A stretch of 64,000 nucleotides of DNA from Albula goreensis (taxonomy: Eukaryota; Chordata; Actinopteri; Albuliformes; Albulidae). The notes under the pieces are model-generated. The model had not been told where the DNA came from. It did no database searches and saw nothing but the letters and a program-made list of their open reading frames with translations. Where the stretch lies: positions 11,530,184 to 11,594,183 of the forward strand of contig CM040746.1 in NCBI GenBank assembly GCA_022829145.1, given 5' to 3'. Within the stretch, counting starts at the first letter, position 1. Each line of letters starts with the position of its first letter. Below are positions 25,001-39,818 of this stretch, in pieces. Position numbers and translations under genes: made by a program.

Positions 25001-27479
25001 TGGTGCCTGGGCATTTGGTATCATCCAGTCCCAACTGTAAGTAAGTATAGAAAGAAAAGAAGAGAAACCCCAAGTCTGGAATTCTGAGTGAAGAAATAAG
25101 GAAATGGTTATGCTGTCATAGCTTTTTGTTTTTTGTTGTTAGAGAGCTGTATTTCAGTTTTCTCCCATAAAGGTGTCTTTTAGAACCCCTTCCTACACAC
25201 CAACAAATATAGTGGTTATTTAGTTTTTATTTCTCTGTAGGGAATTCTTTTTTCCATAAGACCTGTATATGCAGACGTTGATTCCAGATATTTTTACGTC
25301 TGCTTTTACACACTAGTGTGTGTCCAAGGTGAGCCAGATTGGCAAAGTTCAGACCAACCAGCATGTCACCATTGACCAATGTATCTCATGTCTCTTGTTC
25401 TCTGTAATTGGCTTCATGAGCCAGTCAATAGTCTGGCTCAATAGTTCAGTAAGAAAAGATGTCCTTGGCTGCCTACAGTCAACACCTTGAATAGGTCAGT
25501 TAACTTAGTTGAATATGAGCTTTTTTAGTCTTGAAAGCTTTTTAATAAGCCAAATTTCTCAACTACACAGATTTATTTTGCTCAATAGATTGGTCCTTAA
25601 TGTAGTGTGGCACTCTTTTAAGGTAGTAACAAATAAATTGTATATGACATTTGATTTAACATAGAAACCTTTTTTCTGTATAGGGTTTAAGAATGTTGTA
25701 CCTGAAGTTTACTACTACTTGGATGTATCAGGTGTTCTGAGAGTGTATTTTGACACACCCTAAATTTGACCAATACCTAAATTTGCTGTCGATTGAAAGG
25801 AAAAAACAAAAACACCATGGCCCTCCAGGACTTGAGTTTGACATCACTGTCCAAGTCTTGTAGAATGGAACACTTGTTAAATACATTGATTTATTAAGGT
25901 AGCTTATTGGTGCACACATACTGGTTGCATCACTACAAAGCAGAACCCACAGTGCTCATTGCATCTCATCTATTTTAAGGTACAGCTGTGAAATACTAAC
26001 AGCAACTTTTCGCACTTGTATTTGTGCACTTGTATGTGGTCTATTCAAAAGTGGCTTACTATTGCTTCACTTTCCTGGGATACCTCATAATGTTTCATTT
26101 GTCTCTTTGGTGATATACTGACTGTAAAATAGCTAGCTATTTTACATTATCTAGGCTGGGCTAACCAATTGCAGGTTACTACCAGCTAATGTTTTCCTTT
26201 TTATGTTTTTGTTACCTGTGGGTGACAAGTTTTTTTTCCATCATTGGCCAATCATCCACTCATGCTTTAACGATAGACTTCAGTATGCTCCAGTTTATTT
26301 GGGCCAAAGGAATTTTATACATAATACATAATGAAGTGTCTCATTTGTCTGTAACTGGTGCAAGACATTTAAAGGAACATTTCTTTAGCTGAGCCAATAC
26401 CTTTGCTTAATAATTTCCTTACCTTGGGTGTTTTCATGAGTAATGTAGAGATCGTTTTCTGAATGAACTGAGTCTTGTGCCAGTCCGTTTAGGCTTCATC
26501 CTAACTTCCAATTCACCTCCGTTCATTTAATGTTGCTCCATGGAAAACGCAGCGCCAGCACATAAAAAACCCTAACAACAGATGATATTTAGCATATGCG
26601 TTTTAAAAAAATAATGTTCTGTTAAATTTAAATTTATATTTTTAAATTTAAGAAGGTCTGGTCTTAATTTCTTTGGGTGAAATGCCTACTTGCAGTGTGC
26701 TCCTAAACCATTTGCCGAATTAGTCTGCTGTAATATGGGATGTTACTGAGCAATTGTGAGCAACCAGGAACTAGCTAACGAAGCAAGTCATATTGAAGCT
26801 CAGTGAATTCAGACTCATTTTTACCCTGCACTACCAGGAGGAGTTGCATAATATACTCGAGATTATTATGATTTTTGCATGAACTATTCTGGTTGATGAA
26901 TGAGTTATTCTTAACTGCCACTAACACAACTTGTAACTCTGATTTTATAAATGTGTGTAAAATGTCTGCTCCCCTGTTTATTGAAGGCTATGACATTGCT
27001 TTGTCACTTTTCCTGATCATACAGAAAAAGTCCCACCCAATTCTACATTGATCTTTGAGGTTGAGCTCTATGCCATATCAAGAGGACCTCGCAGTATGGA
27101 AGCCTTCAGAGAAATGGACTCAAATAAAGACAGATCCCTCTCGAAGACTGAGGTATTTTTATGCAATTTTATGCATATTAACCTAATTAAGTAATGTGTC
27201 TATACAAAAAAACACAATTTTTTCAGCTTTGAGATTGCTTTAAGCAAAAAACAAGCTTTTTTCATGAACATGGTAATGGTAAGTTCATTAATATGGTTCT
27301 TTTTTATCAACTCATAGGTGAGGCAGTTTCTGATCCAGGAGTATGAGAAAGCTGGTAGTCCAAAGGAAGATTCATTTTATGATGCCATTACTGCCGACAT
27401 ATTCCGCAAGAGCGACCATAACGGTGATGGAATGATAACTGCAAAGGAGTACAATGTTTATGAACACGATGAACTGTAA
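22016..27479 (+). CDS. fkbp7: FKBP7, ER peptidyl-prolyl isomerase
   Basis: Exons 22016-22221, 22460-22611, 27025-27152 and 27318-27479 join in frame to 215 residues (human about 222). Residues 1-23 form a signal peptide ([16 protein letters not shown]). An FK506-binding domain follows ([20 protein letters not shown], then [12 protein letters not shown], then [16 protein letters not shown]). Two EF-hand loops are visible ([12 protein letters not shown] and [12 protein letters not shown]), and the protein ends in the ER-retrieval signal HDEL. Family members catalyse prolyl cis-trans isomerisation in the ER lumen and FKBP7 binds the chaperone BiP. A sequon (NCT) lies near the N-terminus. Intron 2 is 4.4 kb. 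The gene faces pjvk tail to tail, as in other vertebrates. Confidence 0.96.
22612..27024 (+). other. fkbp7 intron 2 with repeat fragments
   Basis: A long intron. It holds a tail-only SINE fragment in reverse orientation at about 23011-23070 and a decayed hAT MITE end at about 25773-25848. A pyrimidine-rich acceptor-like site near 22750-22761 leads into no sustained coding frame. I see no other gene. Confidence 0.6.
25773..25848. mobile_element. decayed end of hAT-type MITE
   Basis: It contains GGCCCTCCAGGACTTGAGTT and a preceding GGAAAAAACAAAAAC run, matching the right end of the complete hAT element at 46477-46681. The left end is lost. Confidence 0.55.
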
Positions 27480-27570
27480 CACACAGCGTCTTCCAAAAAC
27501 AGCACTGATCGATCTTAAATATTGTTTTTATTGCAGACAATCAGAAAATATTATTTCATTTTTTTAATCT

Positions 27571-27576
27571 AATAAA
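27571..27576 (+). terminator. polyadenylation signal AATAAA, fkbp7
   Basis: AATAAA 92 bases after the fkbp7 stop codon and well before the convergent pjvk stop, so it fits a short fkbp7 3' UTR. Confidence 0.7.
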
Positions 27577-27579
27577 ACC

Positions 27580-28283
27580 ACTACATCATTGATCAATTCT
27601 CTGCATTTTATTCTGTAGATCTTGCAAAGAAGTAGCATGCTATTTGTGCGTATTTGCTGAAAATAATCCGATGATTCAGTGATCTGTTTGTTGTAAAATA
27701 TTAGTTACATAAATCCAAGTACATACAAGTCCCTGCTTTTGAGTACTGGGAAAATGTAATTGTTTGAAAAACATATTTAAATGCACAGTAAATTGTACAA
27801 CTTAAAAAAATGAATTCAGTCACTAAAAAAAACCATTTATTTTCACCACCATCTCTGATAGTCCCAAAGTATTTCACTGAAATGGGGTTGTGATCGAATG
27901 TATGTCATTGATTGTCAGACAGCATTCAATATTCATATCAAATGTTACATTTTATTTTAATACCTTTACATCTAGTATCCAGTAGATCCAAAAAGTCAGT
28001 CAGACCTCAGACCTTGTTTTGTCCTATCCCAATGGAACTCTACCTTTGTTGGCATCAACCCAATACTCTAGTAAATTTTTTAAATGGTTAATTATTTAGA
28101 CTACTGTTGCACTTGAGTGAGTGTAACAGCTGCTGCTCTTATGTTTTTTTTTTTTTTAAGTAGCCCTAATTAGAAGGATAAGGTGACAAACCGTAATCTA
28201 TTTTTGTTTGTGACAAATACAGTACTCAACATCTTAAAAAATGTGGCACCACCATCCAGTTAGTGCAAGGCACCAGTACGGAT
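27580..28283. other. fkbp7-pjvk convergent spacer
   Basis: AT-rich spacer between two convergent stop codons. It should hold the pjvk 3' UTR on the minus strand. No gene is seen. A T-run lies near 28143-28158. Confidence 0.4.
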
Positions 28284-30581
<2,298 letters not shown>

Positions 30582-32313
30582 CCCTGCTGACAGTGGTACA
30601 GGAACTCAATTCTGCAACTGCATTCTGGGATAATTTCTTTTGACAGTTTTATTTGTCTGTCAGGTGTCATAGATGGTGCTACACACCTGAAAAGAAGTAC
30701 TGTCTCGTTTAAATGAATCCAGCCGTCACTTCTCTCTACCTGTTTTTCTAAACATGAATAATAGATAGCAGTGTAAGGGGATATTGGGTAGTGGCAGTTG
30801 AGTGGTAATGTGACAGCTCTCCTAAGCCCTGTTTGTGTTCATCCTTAGCAATAATAAGCACATTTGTGCTGTGTGGTGTCGACTAAATTAGTAGCTCCCC
30901 GCAGAATAATATTGTTTCTCATTCCTCGGAGTCTCAGCATAATCAGTAGAAAAGGCTATCATAGGGTAGCTCCTAGTAAGAGATGTACTCATATTTCAGT
31001 TAACATCTGCATGATGACGATGACGACCCCATCCCGGTTTGCCCTGCATGGAGTTTCTGTATTACTATGGACAGCATAGAAAAAAAGACGTAACACAATC
31101 CAAGTTTCCACTGACCTCCTTTATCTGTGTGGGTGTAAATTTCTCACGTGCTCTGCAAATGCTACAGCTCAGTCTGTTGACCATCGTTAGTATTTACCAG
31201 TTTTGGTATGAAAGACTCATTACATGTACTTTTGTTATTCCTGTTTGCTAATTTTCATTTCCACCAATTCAATGTACACCTACTATTTGAGTCCAGAAAT
31301 TAGGCTTTTTTCATTGTGAAAATTATCATTGAGCTAATTTTGTCATTTAAAGACAATACATATTTTGATATGTGAAAATGTATTATTTGTATTGTATACA
31401 GTGTGTCCACAAGAAATTCATGGACAACGCAGGCATAGACACAGTTTTAATGTTTTGTATATATGTGTCAAAAACAATTAGAGTAATTCACTATATTTTG
31501 TACAAATTTCCTATTAATTCCAAACATTGTCAAAACGTGGAAATATTCCTAGATTTCTCCAACCCTGGTCATGATTTTCTAGAAAAAGATATAAAGTCAG
31601 TATTGAAATGTTACCAACTTTTAATAACATTGGCTTCCACCCTCCACATGCCTTCATGTTTCCTATCAGTAATGCAAATATTTCATTAATCTGGACCATC
31701 CCCCAACCAAAATAGAGTTTCCACTGTATTTTCAATTCATATTTTACTTGATCTATATTGACTGTCTTCTTAACCTGAGAATTAAGGTGAGAATGAAGGG
31801 GAGCTGACACTTTCACTGGAGCCTCCAGGTGGATCATCAAGTAGCAGCACACGTTCATGGTGCAGCTGTAAATCTTCTTTCCTGCTTCCTGTGTGAATGT
31901 GAAGCATTCTGTACTGTACTGTTCAGAACAGGTATAAATTTGAAAAAGATATCCTTGTTCAATCCATTTAACAGCAAGACTGTTTAGTGCATGTTATAAC
32001 TTTATAATATAATTTTAGACATAATGTTCAATGTTAACACAAATACCCAATTAGAACATGGCATTTAATCGAACCTTTGACAACAATAAATTCAGCAATT
32101 ACAAAATTTTGAATGTTCTTTACAGGTGGAATGTTTGCATTATTTTTTGTAATCATCAGGGTGCGGCGAGATTAGGAGATGGAAGTCTTGCACCATCTCA
32201 GCCTGCCTGGTTTATGTTGTGAGAATGCACCCGTTTGCAGGTGCAGGGCATGGTTGATGCTGGCCCACAGTTCACTGTCCAAGGCAAAACACAGAGAAGC
32301 AGGTGCTGCACGA
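30582..32313. other. pjvk upstream / rpe downstream region
   Basis: This holds the pjvk 5' flank and the rpe 3' UTR, both on the minus strand. No coding exon is supported. The longer open frames around 31.37-31.86 kb resemble nothing I recognise and lack splice-consistent extensions. Confidence 0.4.
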
Positions 32314-35300
32314 TCACCGGTCGAGTGACCTCTTCTGAATGGCCTCAGAGCAGACGTTTCTCAGCAAAGCAATGACAGAGCGTGGGTCTTCGCTCTTCAT
32401 GATGGCGCTGCCTGACACGATCATGTTCGCCCCGGCCTGTGGAACAGGAGGAGGGGGGAGTGAGCTGGCTGAATGAAGGTAAAATTCATCATTTTGCTTT
32501 CCCTTAATGCTTGGTTTATTTCCAAAAAAAAATAAATAAATAAAAAAAAAAACTTTTTGGGTCTACACATTTTTGATAGTGTAGAATTAGAGAACACAGG
32601 CAAATGGAAATACTTAAAATAAAATGTTTAATGGGTTTACAGCACAGAATATTTTATTCAAATCCTTTATGGAGAAAGTCTTTTCCAGAGAAGAAATATG
32701 CATATTTAAAAATTATACATGTTCTGAATCTATGCCTATGTTGCTTGATCACTGGGTATAAAACATACAAATAAATTCTAACAGCTTTCTGCAAGCATTT
32801 CTCTCAATCAGGAGGAGTTTTTTTGTTTTTGACTGAAACAGTGAATGAATCGTGCAGGTAGCCTGGACAGGCCACCTGAGAGTGAAGAGATCACTTTATT
32901 ATTAACCAATTTACTGTGCCATCTGACTGCAAAAGACAATTTATTCAATATTGATGAATCAGTCCAAGCACCACATTCATAATGAAGTTGGTAGTTCATG
33001 TAAATGCCGATGCAGTCGCACTCACCTCTGCACATTTATGAATGGTGTCAGGGCCCACACCTCCATCCACTTCAATATCAAGAGATGGAAACTGACTCCT
33101 AAGCCAACTCACCTGCAGGAGACATAAATATGTTATAGCTTTATAAATCCTGGGCTAATGTTTTATATACACAGAATGTAAAATTACACACGTAATTTGC
33201 ATACTAACGTTGTATTAACAAAACCATGGAAACCTCCAAACAACGTGGAAACTATCCCAATCCATGTTGGAAAATCTTGAGTCACTGAATATTCCTGTTT
33301 CAAATCTCTCCCTTATTTGGAAGGTGACATTAAACAATTTGACCCTGTCAGCCTCAATGGAAGCATTGAAGGCTACCTTTGTGAGCTTGACTATGCTCTC
33401 ACCTTCATTTCCGATTCATCCCCTCAGTGATGAAATTTTCCTCTAATAGAAAACAAGCACGAGAACTGTTCATAACTTCACTCATCAGTCACAGGAAGTT
33501 ACTAGTATTGCGCCTGGGTTGATCCTGTGTCTGCAAAGCAAGTGGCCTATGAAATAAAATACTGTCACCCAGAGAGCCCTTGTGACAAGAGCCTGAGAAA
33601 TGTACACATTGTAGGTAAGGCTTGTAAGGGACCACAAGATGTTTCACATTTTGAAGCCCTGTCCCTATGCAACCTGCACAGACACCTGTAGACATGAAGA
33701 AACATCCACAGGATAATTTGAAGCATGATGTGCTATTTAGCCCAGACTATTCTTATTGCTCCACGAGGAAGTAGTAAGATCATCAAGGACATGAAGAAGA
33801 CAACCATCGCAACTCAGAAAGTGCCTCTTTTCAACTTAAAGACTTGAAGACACCTCAGCATCTCAACGTAAGTATGGAAGCAAAGACACAACAGTTGGAG
33901 AGAGAAACAAGGGAGAACTTGGTATAAATGTAGCCATATGTAGGACTACAAACTATGTCCATTTGAGCGCAGTTCTGCCCTGTGTTTCATCTCTGCCCTG
34001 TCTGAGGTGCTGAAATCGCTTACCTCTACTGAAAGAAACTGAAAAGCAAGACCAGTACAACTAAGTCCTTAGCCGGAAACTTGCCTCCTGGCTCTCTAGA
34101 CGGAGTGTAATCACAGGTAAGGGAAGAGGGATCGGCAAGTGAGACGCCTCTCTCACTTTTCACTCATTTTCCACTCTGTACACCTCTACCTAAGCAAAGA
34201 AGAGTGCACACCTACTGTGACACACTTCCTTCAATTTACATGTACTACACTGAGAAGCACACTTCTCTCAACTGCATGCCAGCTTTCTTCGCTGAGTGGA
34301 TTTCAGGCAAATAAAATTGACCCAGCTACAATTTGTTGTTACCAGGTATATGTATAAAACAAATAAATTTAGAAACTGACTATAGGACAGACTTTCCATA
34401 TTCCAGGGAGTGCCTTACAAAATGCACACCCTCATATTTCATCACTACATGCTTTATACGAGGTGTTGGTTATTAAATAACAAGACTGGGCTTATGTAAG
34501 TCGAACCACAGCACACATGTGTGAACCACAGCACGCATGTGTGAACTACATGGTATACACTGACCAATGGGCAAGCATAAACAACCCCTGAAAGTTTCAA
34601 TCCATTCGCGTCTTCATTTCACTGTTACGGATCTCTTGAAGTAGTCATGTTTTTTTTTTTTTTTTTCCCCAAAATCTAGCAATGCATCAATTTTACATTT
34701 TTGGTGAAATTGAACAAAACGGCTACCAAAGCATTTGTTTTCTTCATTAAAATTGAATTACAGCAGTAGTCTCATTATTTAGTAGCCACACCTCGTACAT
34801 AGACTCAAATGTCTTGCACAAAGGTTAGTGCAGGTTTAGGAAAACACATACACAATGTTCTGGATGGGCCCCAAAGACATTACCAGCACCAGAGATGGGA
34901 ACTGGTAAAGTCTTTATACACCTTAAAAACAGACCATATACCAGCCTCAGATCTGACACAGGTAAGCAAATTAGCCTCATCTTTAAGCAACATCCAGAGT
35001 GTAAACCACAGAACATTTGCCAAGAATGAGGAAATCATATATAAAAAGGGGTCAGTGGAGGGTATTGCTTTGGACTGAGAACTCATGCTGTGGCAGCGGC
35101 ATTTTGTTTGCTTCACTCACCATTCCATACTTCCAGAGGTACTGACCGCAAATATGACTTGGTCATTGAAGATTTGTATGTGGCAGCTTGCAACCATATT
35201 ATTGGTAGAGAGATCAAGCTACCTTTAAAAGTTTGTTTTTGAGATGTTCCAATTTAAAAAGAAGTATTCTGGTACTTTTCACTTATCTCACTTTCAGCGT

Positions 35301-38300
35301 ATCTATAATGCTGAGGATAGGGTGAGGACTGTAAGATTTGAGAAACACTGTCATAGGCTATGCACTACAAATAGTTTTATAGGTGGTTCTAGAACCAGTG
35401 GCACTGCCTATTCTGGTGGCCAGGACTCTCACCTTGGGCATCATGTCCTCCATGAACTTCTGGCCTCCAAAGCCGGGCTCAACCGTCATCACTAGGGCCA
35501 TGTCTACCTGTCCTGCCCATGGAGCCATTTCCTCCACTGTGGTATTAGGCTTGATGGCCAGGCCAACCTGCAACACACAGGGAAACTCTTCAAATCCTCT
35601 TTACAACAGTCACAATAAAACAATAATGTGTGTCTGAATCAGTGATTGATCAGCTAAGGTTGTGATTGGTTATCAAGGGTAATCCATTCGACTGTTATTG
35701 ACGCACAGAAGTACAGATGTTTTGTGTCAAACTCAAAATATTTGTGTTTTCAAAAATAAAAAAAGAAACATTCTGCACCAAAACAAACTGAAAGCTGCAC
35801 TGGAGGAAAGTACAGTACAGCTTAGCTAGTTAGCAATAAAAGACCAAAGCTTAAGACTGTAGCAGTTATTTATATTACGACAAAATAACACATCTTATTG
35901 AAATAATACTAATCATGCAAACAATATGAATACTAGGGGAAATTATAATGAACATTACTGTACATAATTTTTTTGCATTCTTCTAAATATGTAATATTAT
36001 GGGTAATACTTTTGAAAATATACAACCATATTGCAATACACAGTAAAATTTTGATTACTTGTCAAAATTCTGTACATCACTGGCTACTTCCAGGCAATGC
36101 TGACCTTCATGCTGGCCTCTCGAATCTCCTTGATGAGATTTCCTATGTTGCTGGTGGCTTCGAGGTGGAAGGTGTACTGGTTTGCTCCAGCTGCAGCCAT
36201 TGGCTTAACCCACTGCTCTGGCTTGGCCACCATCATGTGCATGTCTGTCGAAATGAACAGTAAGTTTGACCATTTTCTTTGAACAATTTAATAGACTAAC
36301 GTGCTGAAATGATTCAATATAGCAAAACTACTTCACAGACTCAATTTCAATGTCAGTCTTTTCCAGGACTAAAATACTTTGCTAACTTTCAGTATTTAAT
36401 ATTTAAACATTTAAATAATTAACCCCCAAAATCAACTTTATTGATTTGTTCCTCAATACAAAAATAAACAAATCACAATGATGACAAATGTACAGCTAGT
36501 TTAGACTGATTCAATTCAATGTTGTTCACAACAGTGTTATTAGTGGAAGAGTCAGAGAACAAATGAAAATTCATGGAGTGTTGCATGCTTTCATTACGGA
36601 AATACATTTGGAATTAGCTACAATGTGAGTTCCATGGGGTCTATGAAATCATGCTAACTATGAGCCTGATGTCCCACATCCACTCAACACTGCTTCACTG
36701 GATCTGCCGGATTTTTCTACAAGATAGAGGTGGTGACCTGACCTCTGAGGCTCTTTGGAAAGAGCCTAATTCGAGGAAGAGTTTGCACTTTCTACTGTTT
36801 CAGTAATTATGACAGATTTCAAGACCAGGTATAAATTGCATTCTGAGTCAGAGTCAAAGATTCTTAATCAGGTCTCATTAAAGTCTGTGAAATAATTAAA
36901 ACCTTTTTGTGCATGTTTTATGTATTTGTGTGGCATTGTCTGTTGACAGAGTTGAATTCCACTGAAAGTCTTTTTGCAAATTAGAACAGGCAAAACTCAC
37001 CAAAAAAAGGCTCTGGACCCAGCTTATTCCTCAAACACTCCACAACCGGATGACCAAAAGTGATGTTGGGTACAAAATGGCTGAAAACAAAACATAACAG
37101 AAAGGGCTGTTTTTTGTACATAGAGAACTGAGAGCTGAACTTCTGACTCACCCTCACTTCTCCTGTTATATTAAAGTCAATCAATAAATATGTTTCAGAG
37201 AGCACTTAAGAGTCAAACATGGAGTGAACAGGAGTTTAAAAAAAAAAAAAAACTTTTCAGAAGTTTTAGTGAAGCCTCTTGAATTTTTGAAATTCATATG
37301 AAATATTATATCCAAAGAATGTTCTCTATTCTAAAAAAAGGAAAGATGTTAAAACTGAACTTCTGAGATTCTTGTAAGGTGTTTGTGTGTTTTTGTGTTT
37401 CTGTTATGTATCCCTGGCTTGAGCTGCATCCTTTTGTGTCGCTGTTGGTCTTTAAAAAAATGCATTCCGTTTTGCAGCTACACAACAAGAAGCAGTTATG
37501 CAATGATGTGGCCAGAATGACACTTACGCAAGAGAATTGTTCTACAGCCATATGCATTTAACAAAACGTATGTGTACACTTTAAGACACAACTGCTGAAT
37601 TTCTACATGTAAATTACAGGTAATTGAAGTCAGAGTATAACTCTGGAGAAGGGGCTAGTTACTGTGTTTGTAAACAGGAGAGAAACGCAAGAAATCATCG
37701 GGGATTAGAAGACTGCAGGACATCAAGTCTGCAGGGACCCAGTAATTGGCTGCAAAGATCATGAGACTCACTCATCAACAGTTTCATTGGCAACTTCAGC
37801 TGTCTAGTTAACGAGGAAATACTTCCATTTGCCAGACCAAAAAAAAAAAAACTTTCAATACAGGTTCCTGTGTCAAATTATCGAATTTATTACAAAGATG
37901 GAAAATTTTTATGAGACCCAGTCATACACTAAGTTTAGTTTAACGCTGCAGTGTTTGAAATTCAAGTCCACATCTTCCTACAGGCACCTCACCATTGCAT
38001 CGGTCGCTTCATTTCCAAATCGTTTTTAACGTAAAGCTACATGAATACTTGTACACTGACATACAGTGGTGTTGAATCTGGGTCTTAAAGAAATATGCTT
38101 GCAGCCTACTGCTGGCAGTTGATGTTAGTTACAAAAGCAAGTCTGACAACTCGCAGGAATGGTGTAAGAAAACCATTTTAAACTGATCTTACTGAATACT
38201 CACCCATCCATTACGTCAAGATGCAAGTAGTCTGCACCACAGTCCATCATTCTTGTGCATTCCGCGCCGAGACATGCCAAATCGCTATTCAGAATGGACG

Positions 38301-38325
38301 GACCGATTTTAGCTGAGTAGGCCAT
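32314..38325 (-). CDS. rpe: ribulose-5-phosphate 3-epimerase
   Basis: Six exons 5' to 3' on the minus strand: 38204-38325, 37001-37080, 36105-36244, 35433-35567, 33026-33112 and 32314-32436. They join in frame to 228 residues, the same length as human RPE. The enzyme interconverts ribulose-5-phosphate and xylulose-5-phosphate in the cytosolic pentose phosphate pathway. Visible TIM-barrel motifs are GPSILNSD (substrate Ser), HLDVMDG (metal His and catalytic Asp), the His in [22 protein letters not shown] (phosphate side) and VDGGVG (second catalytic Asp). All key residues are present. Introns hold a mariner-type MITE (34.46-34.80 kb). Confidence 0.97.
33113..35432 (-). other. rpe intron 4
   Basis: A 2.3-kb intron carrying the mariner-type MITE at 34457-34797. 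No internal exon is supported; open frames here are short and unlike any protein I know. Confidence 0.6.
34457..34797. mobile_element. mariner-type MITE, about 341 bp
   Basis: Terminal inverted repeats start TACGAGGTGT at the left and end ACACCTCGTA at the right. They extend about 30 bases (TTATTAAATAA...AAGACT against its mirror). The terminal TA may be the target duplication. The interior encodes no transposase, so the element is internally deleted. It contains a small direct repeat (GAACCACAGCACRCATGTGT) near 34504-34545 and a T-run near 34650. Confidence 0.75.
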
Positions 38326-38529
38326 GCTGATTAGGCTGTGTGTAGTGATATCTTTGGAGCAACGTGAACAGCTTCGCAGGGCGGACTGAAGACAACTAAC
38401 CTGTGTTCCGCCTGCAGCATAAGAAAAGAACTTCCGGGTTAAGATTATCAAAATAAGAGTCCTCTACAAAAATGGAAAAAATTGCACAAAAACGGTAAAA
38501 TAAGTTGTAGACCAGAAAAGACAGCATTG

Positions 38530-39325
38530 CAGTAATCAAGCCTGTTAGTGACAAAAGCATGCATACGTCTCTCAGTATCTGCCTAGGTGAGAAACTGTTG
38601 CACTTTAACAATATGTCTAAGGTGACAAAAAGAATTTTTAGTGACATTACTGATGTGAGATTCAAAATTCAATTCAGGGTCTACAAGCACGCCAAGATTT
38701 TTTTGCAAGGAGCTTGGCATTTTGTGCCAGAGATGTTAAGTTAGCACACAGTTCTCTCTCTGGACCTTTGCTCCAGTAATTAAAACCTTATCTTATCTTT
38801 GTTCAACTGCAAGAAAAAATGTGTGATATCCCAAAGTTGATTTAATCAATGCATTGAACCAGTTTATCAATAGGGCTGATGTCATTGGGTGATAATGAAA
38901 TATACAGTTGTGTGTCATTGGAATAGCTATAAAAATTAATTCCATGTTCTCTGACGATATTTCCCAGTGACAGCATATAGAGACTGAACAACACAGGTCC
39001 CAGAATGGAGCCTTGAGGAGCCCCACATTTTATGCTAGTGTTACCCGAGGAGGGGTCACCAAAGAAGACAAAAAAAAATCTCTGCCAGACAGATAAGTCC
39101 TAAACCAATCCAAAACTGAGCCAGAAAGGTCAACACAATTCTGTAATAAGGATGTCATGATCAACTGTATCAAATGCAGTGCTTAAGTCTAAAAGTACTA
39201 ATATTGAGAGTTTATTGTCATCCATGTTCAGTCTCAGGTCATTTACAACTTTAACTAGAGCTGTCTCAGGGCTATGGTGAGGACAAAAGCCAGATTGGAA
39301 CTTCTCAAATATACTCAAATTTTAC
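38530..39325 (-). mobile_element. decayed non-LTR retrotransposon (L2-like reverse transcriptase)
   Basis: On the minus strand, residues such as [18 protein letters not shown] and [18 protein letters not shown] match the finger/palm region of L2-type reverse transcriptases. Downstream pieces (VLDWFRTYLSGR, then a frame-shifted QGS-like segment) continue the same order. Several stops and frame changes make it inactive. It lies just upstream of rpe exon 1. Confidence 0.85.
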
Positions 39326-39487
39326 TTAAGAAGGAAAGGTTTGAAATTGACCTGAAATTGTTTAGTACTGTCGGAACTACAGGTAACTAAAATGAATTAC
39401 TTTTCCAGGAAATTAAGTCATTTCCTTGAAATTATATAGATATTACCCTGTTATTACTGATTCATAATGTAAAGTGCTACCAAATGA

Positions 39488-39818
39488 AAAAAAATCCCAT
39501 GTCACAAAGTTCTTGATTTTCCTGCTTAAACCTAATTGATATCATCTTTGTTTACTAAATATGGCAGAAAAAGTCATGAGAAATGACTTAAATGGCAGAA
39601 AATGGGAAAAGCATATCTAACCCACAATCACGAAAAACTTAAGGTCCGGACCTGGAAAAAAAATCTCATTTTCCAAAATTCTTGATTTTTCCACTTTAAA
39701 TTATTGGAAATCATCTGTGTTAACCAAATATGGCTGAAAAAGTCATGTGAAACCACTTACATGGTGGAAAATTGGAAAGGCATATTTCACCCAACATCAG
39801 GAAAAAACATCATGATTA
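39488..39818. repeat. diverged tandem duplication, unit about 166 bp
   Basis: Two adjacent units share the order TTCTTGATTTT...ATATGGC(A/T)GAAAAAGTCATG...CACTTA/GACTTA...GAAAA(T)GGAAA(A/G)GCATAT...CACCCAACATCA-like sequence, with many substitutions. Offset is about 166 bases. Confidence 0.6.

Noticed and set aside
31372..31858. Opposing open frames of about 105-114 codons
   Set aside because: No recognisable motif, no splice-consistent extension and AT-rich composition; likely chance.
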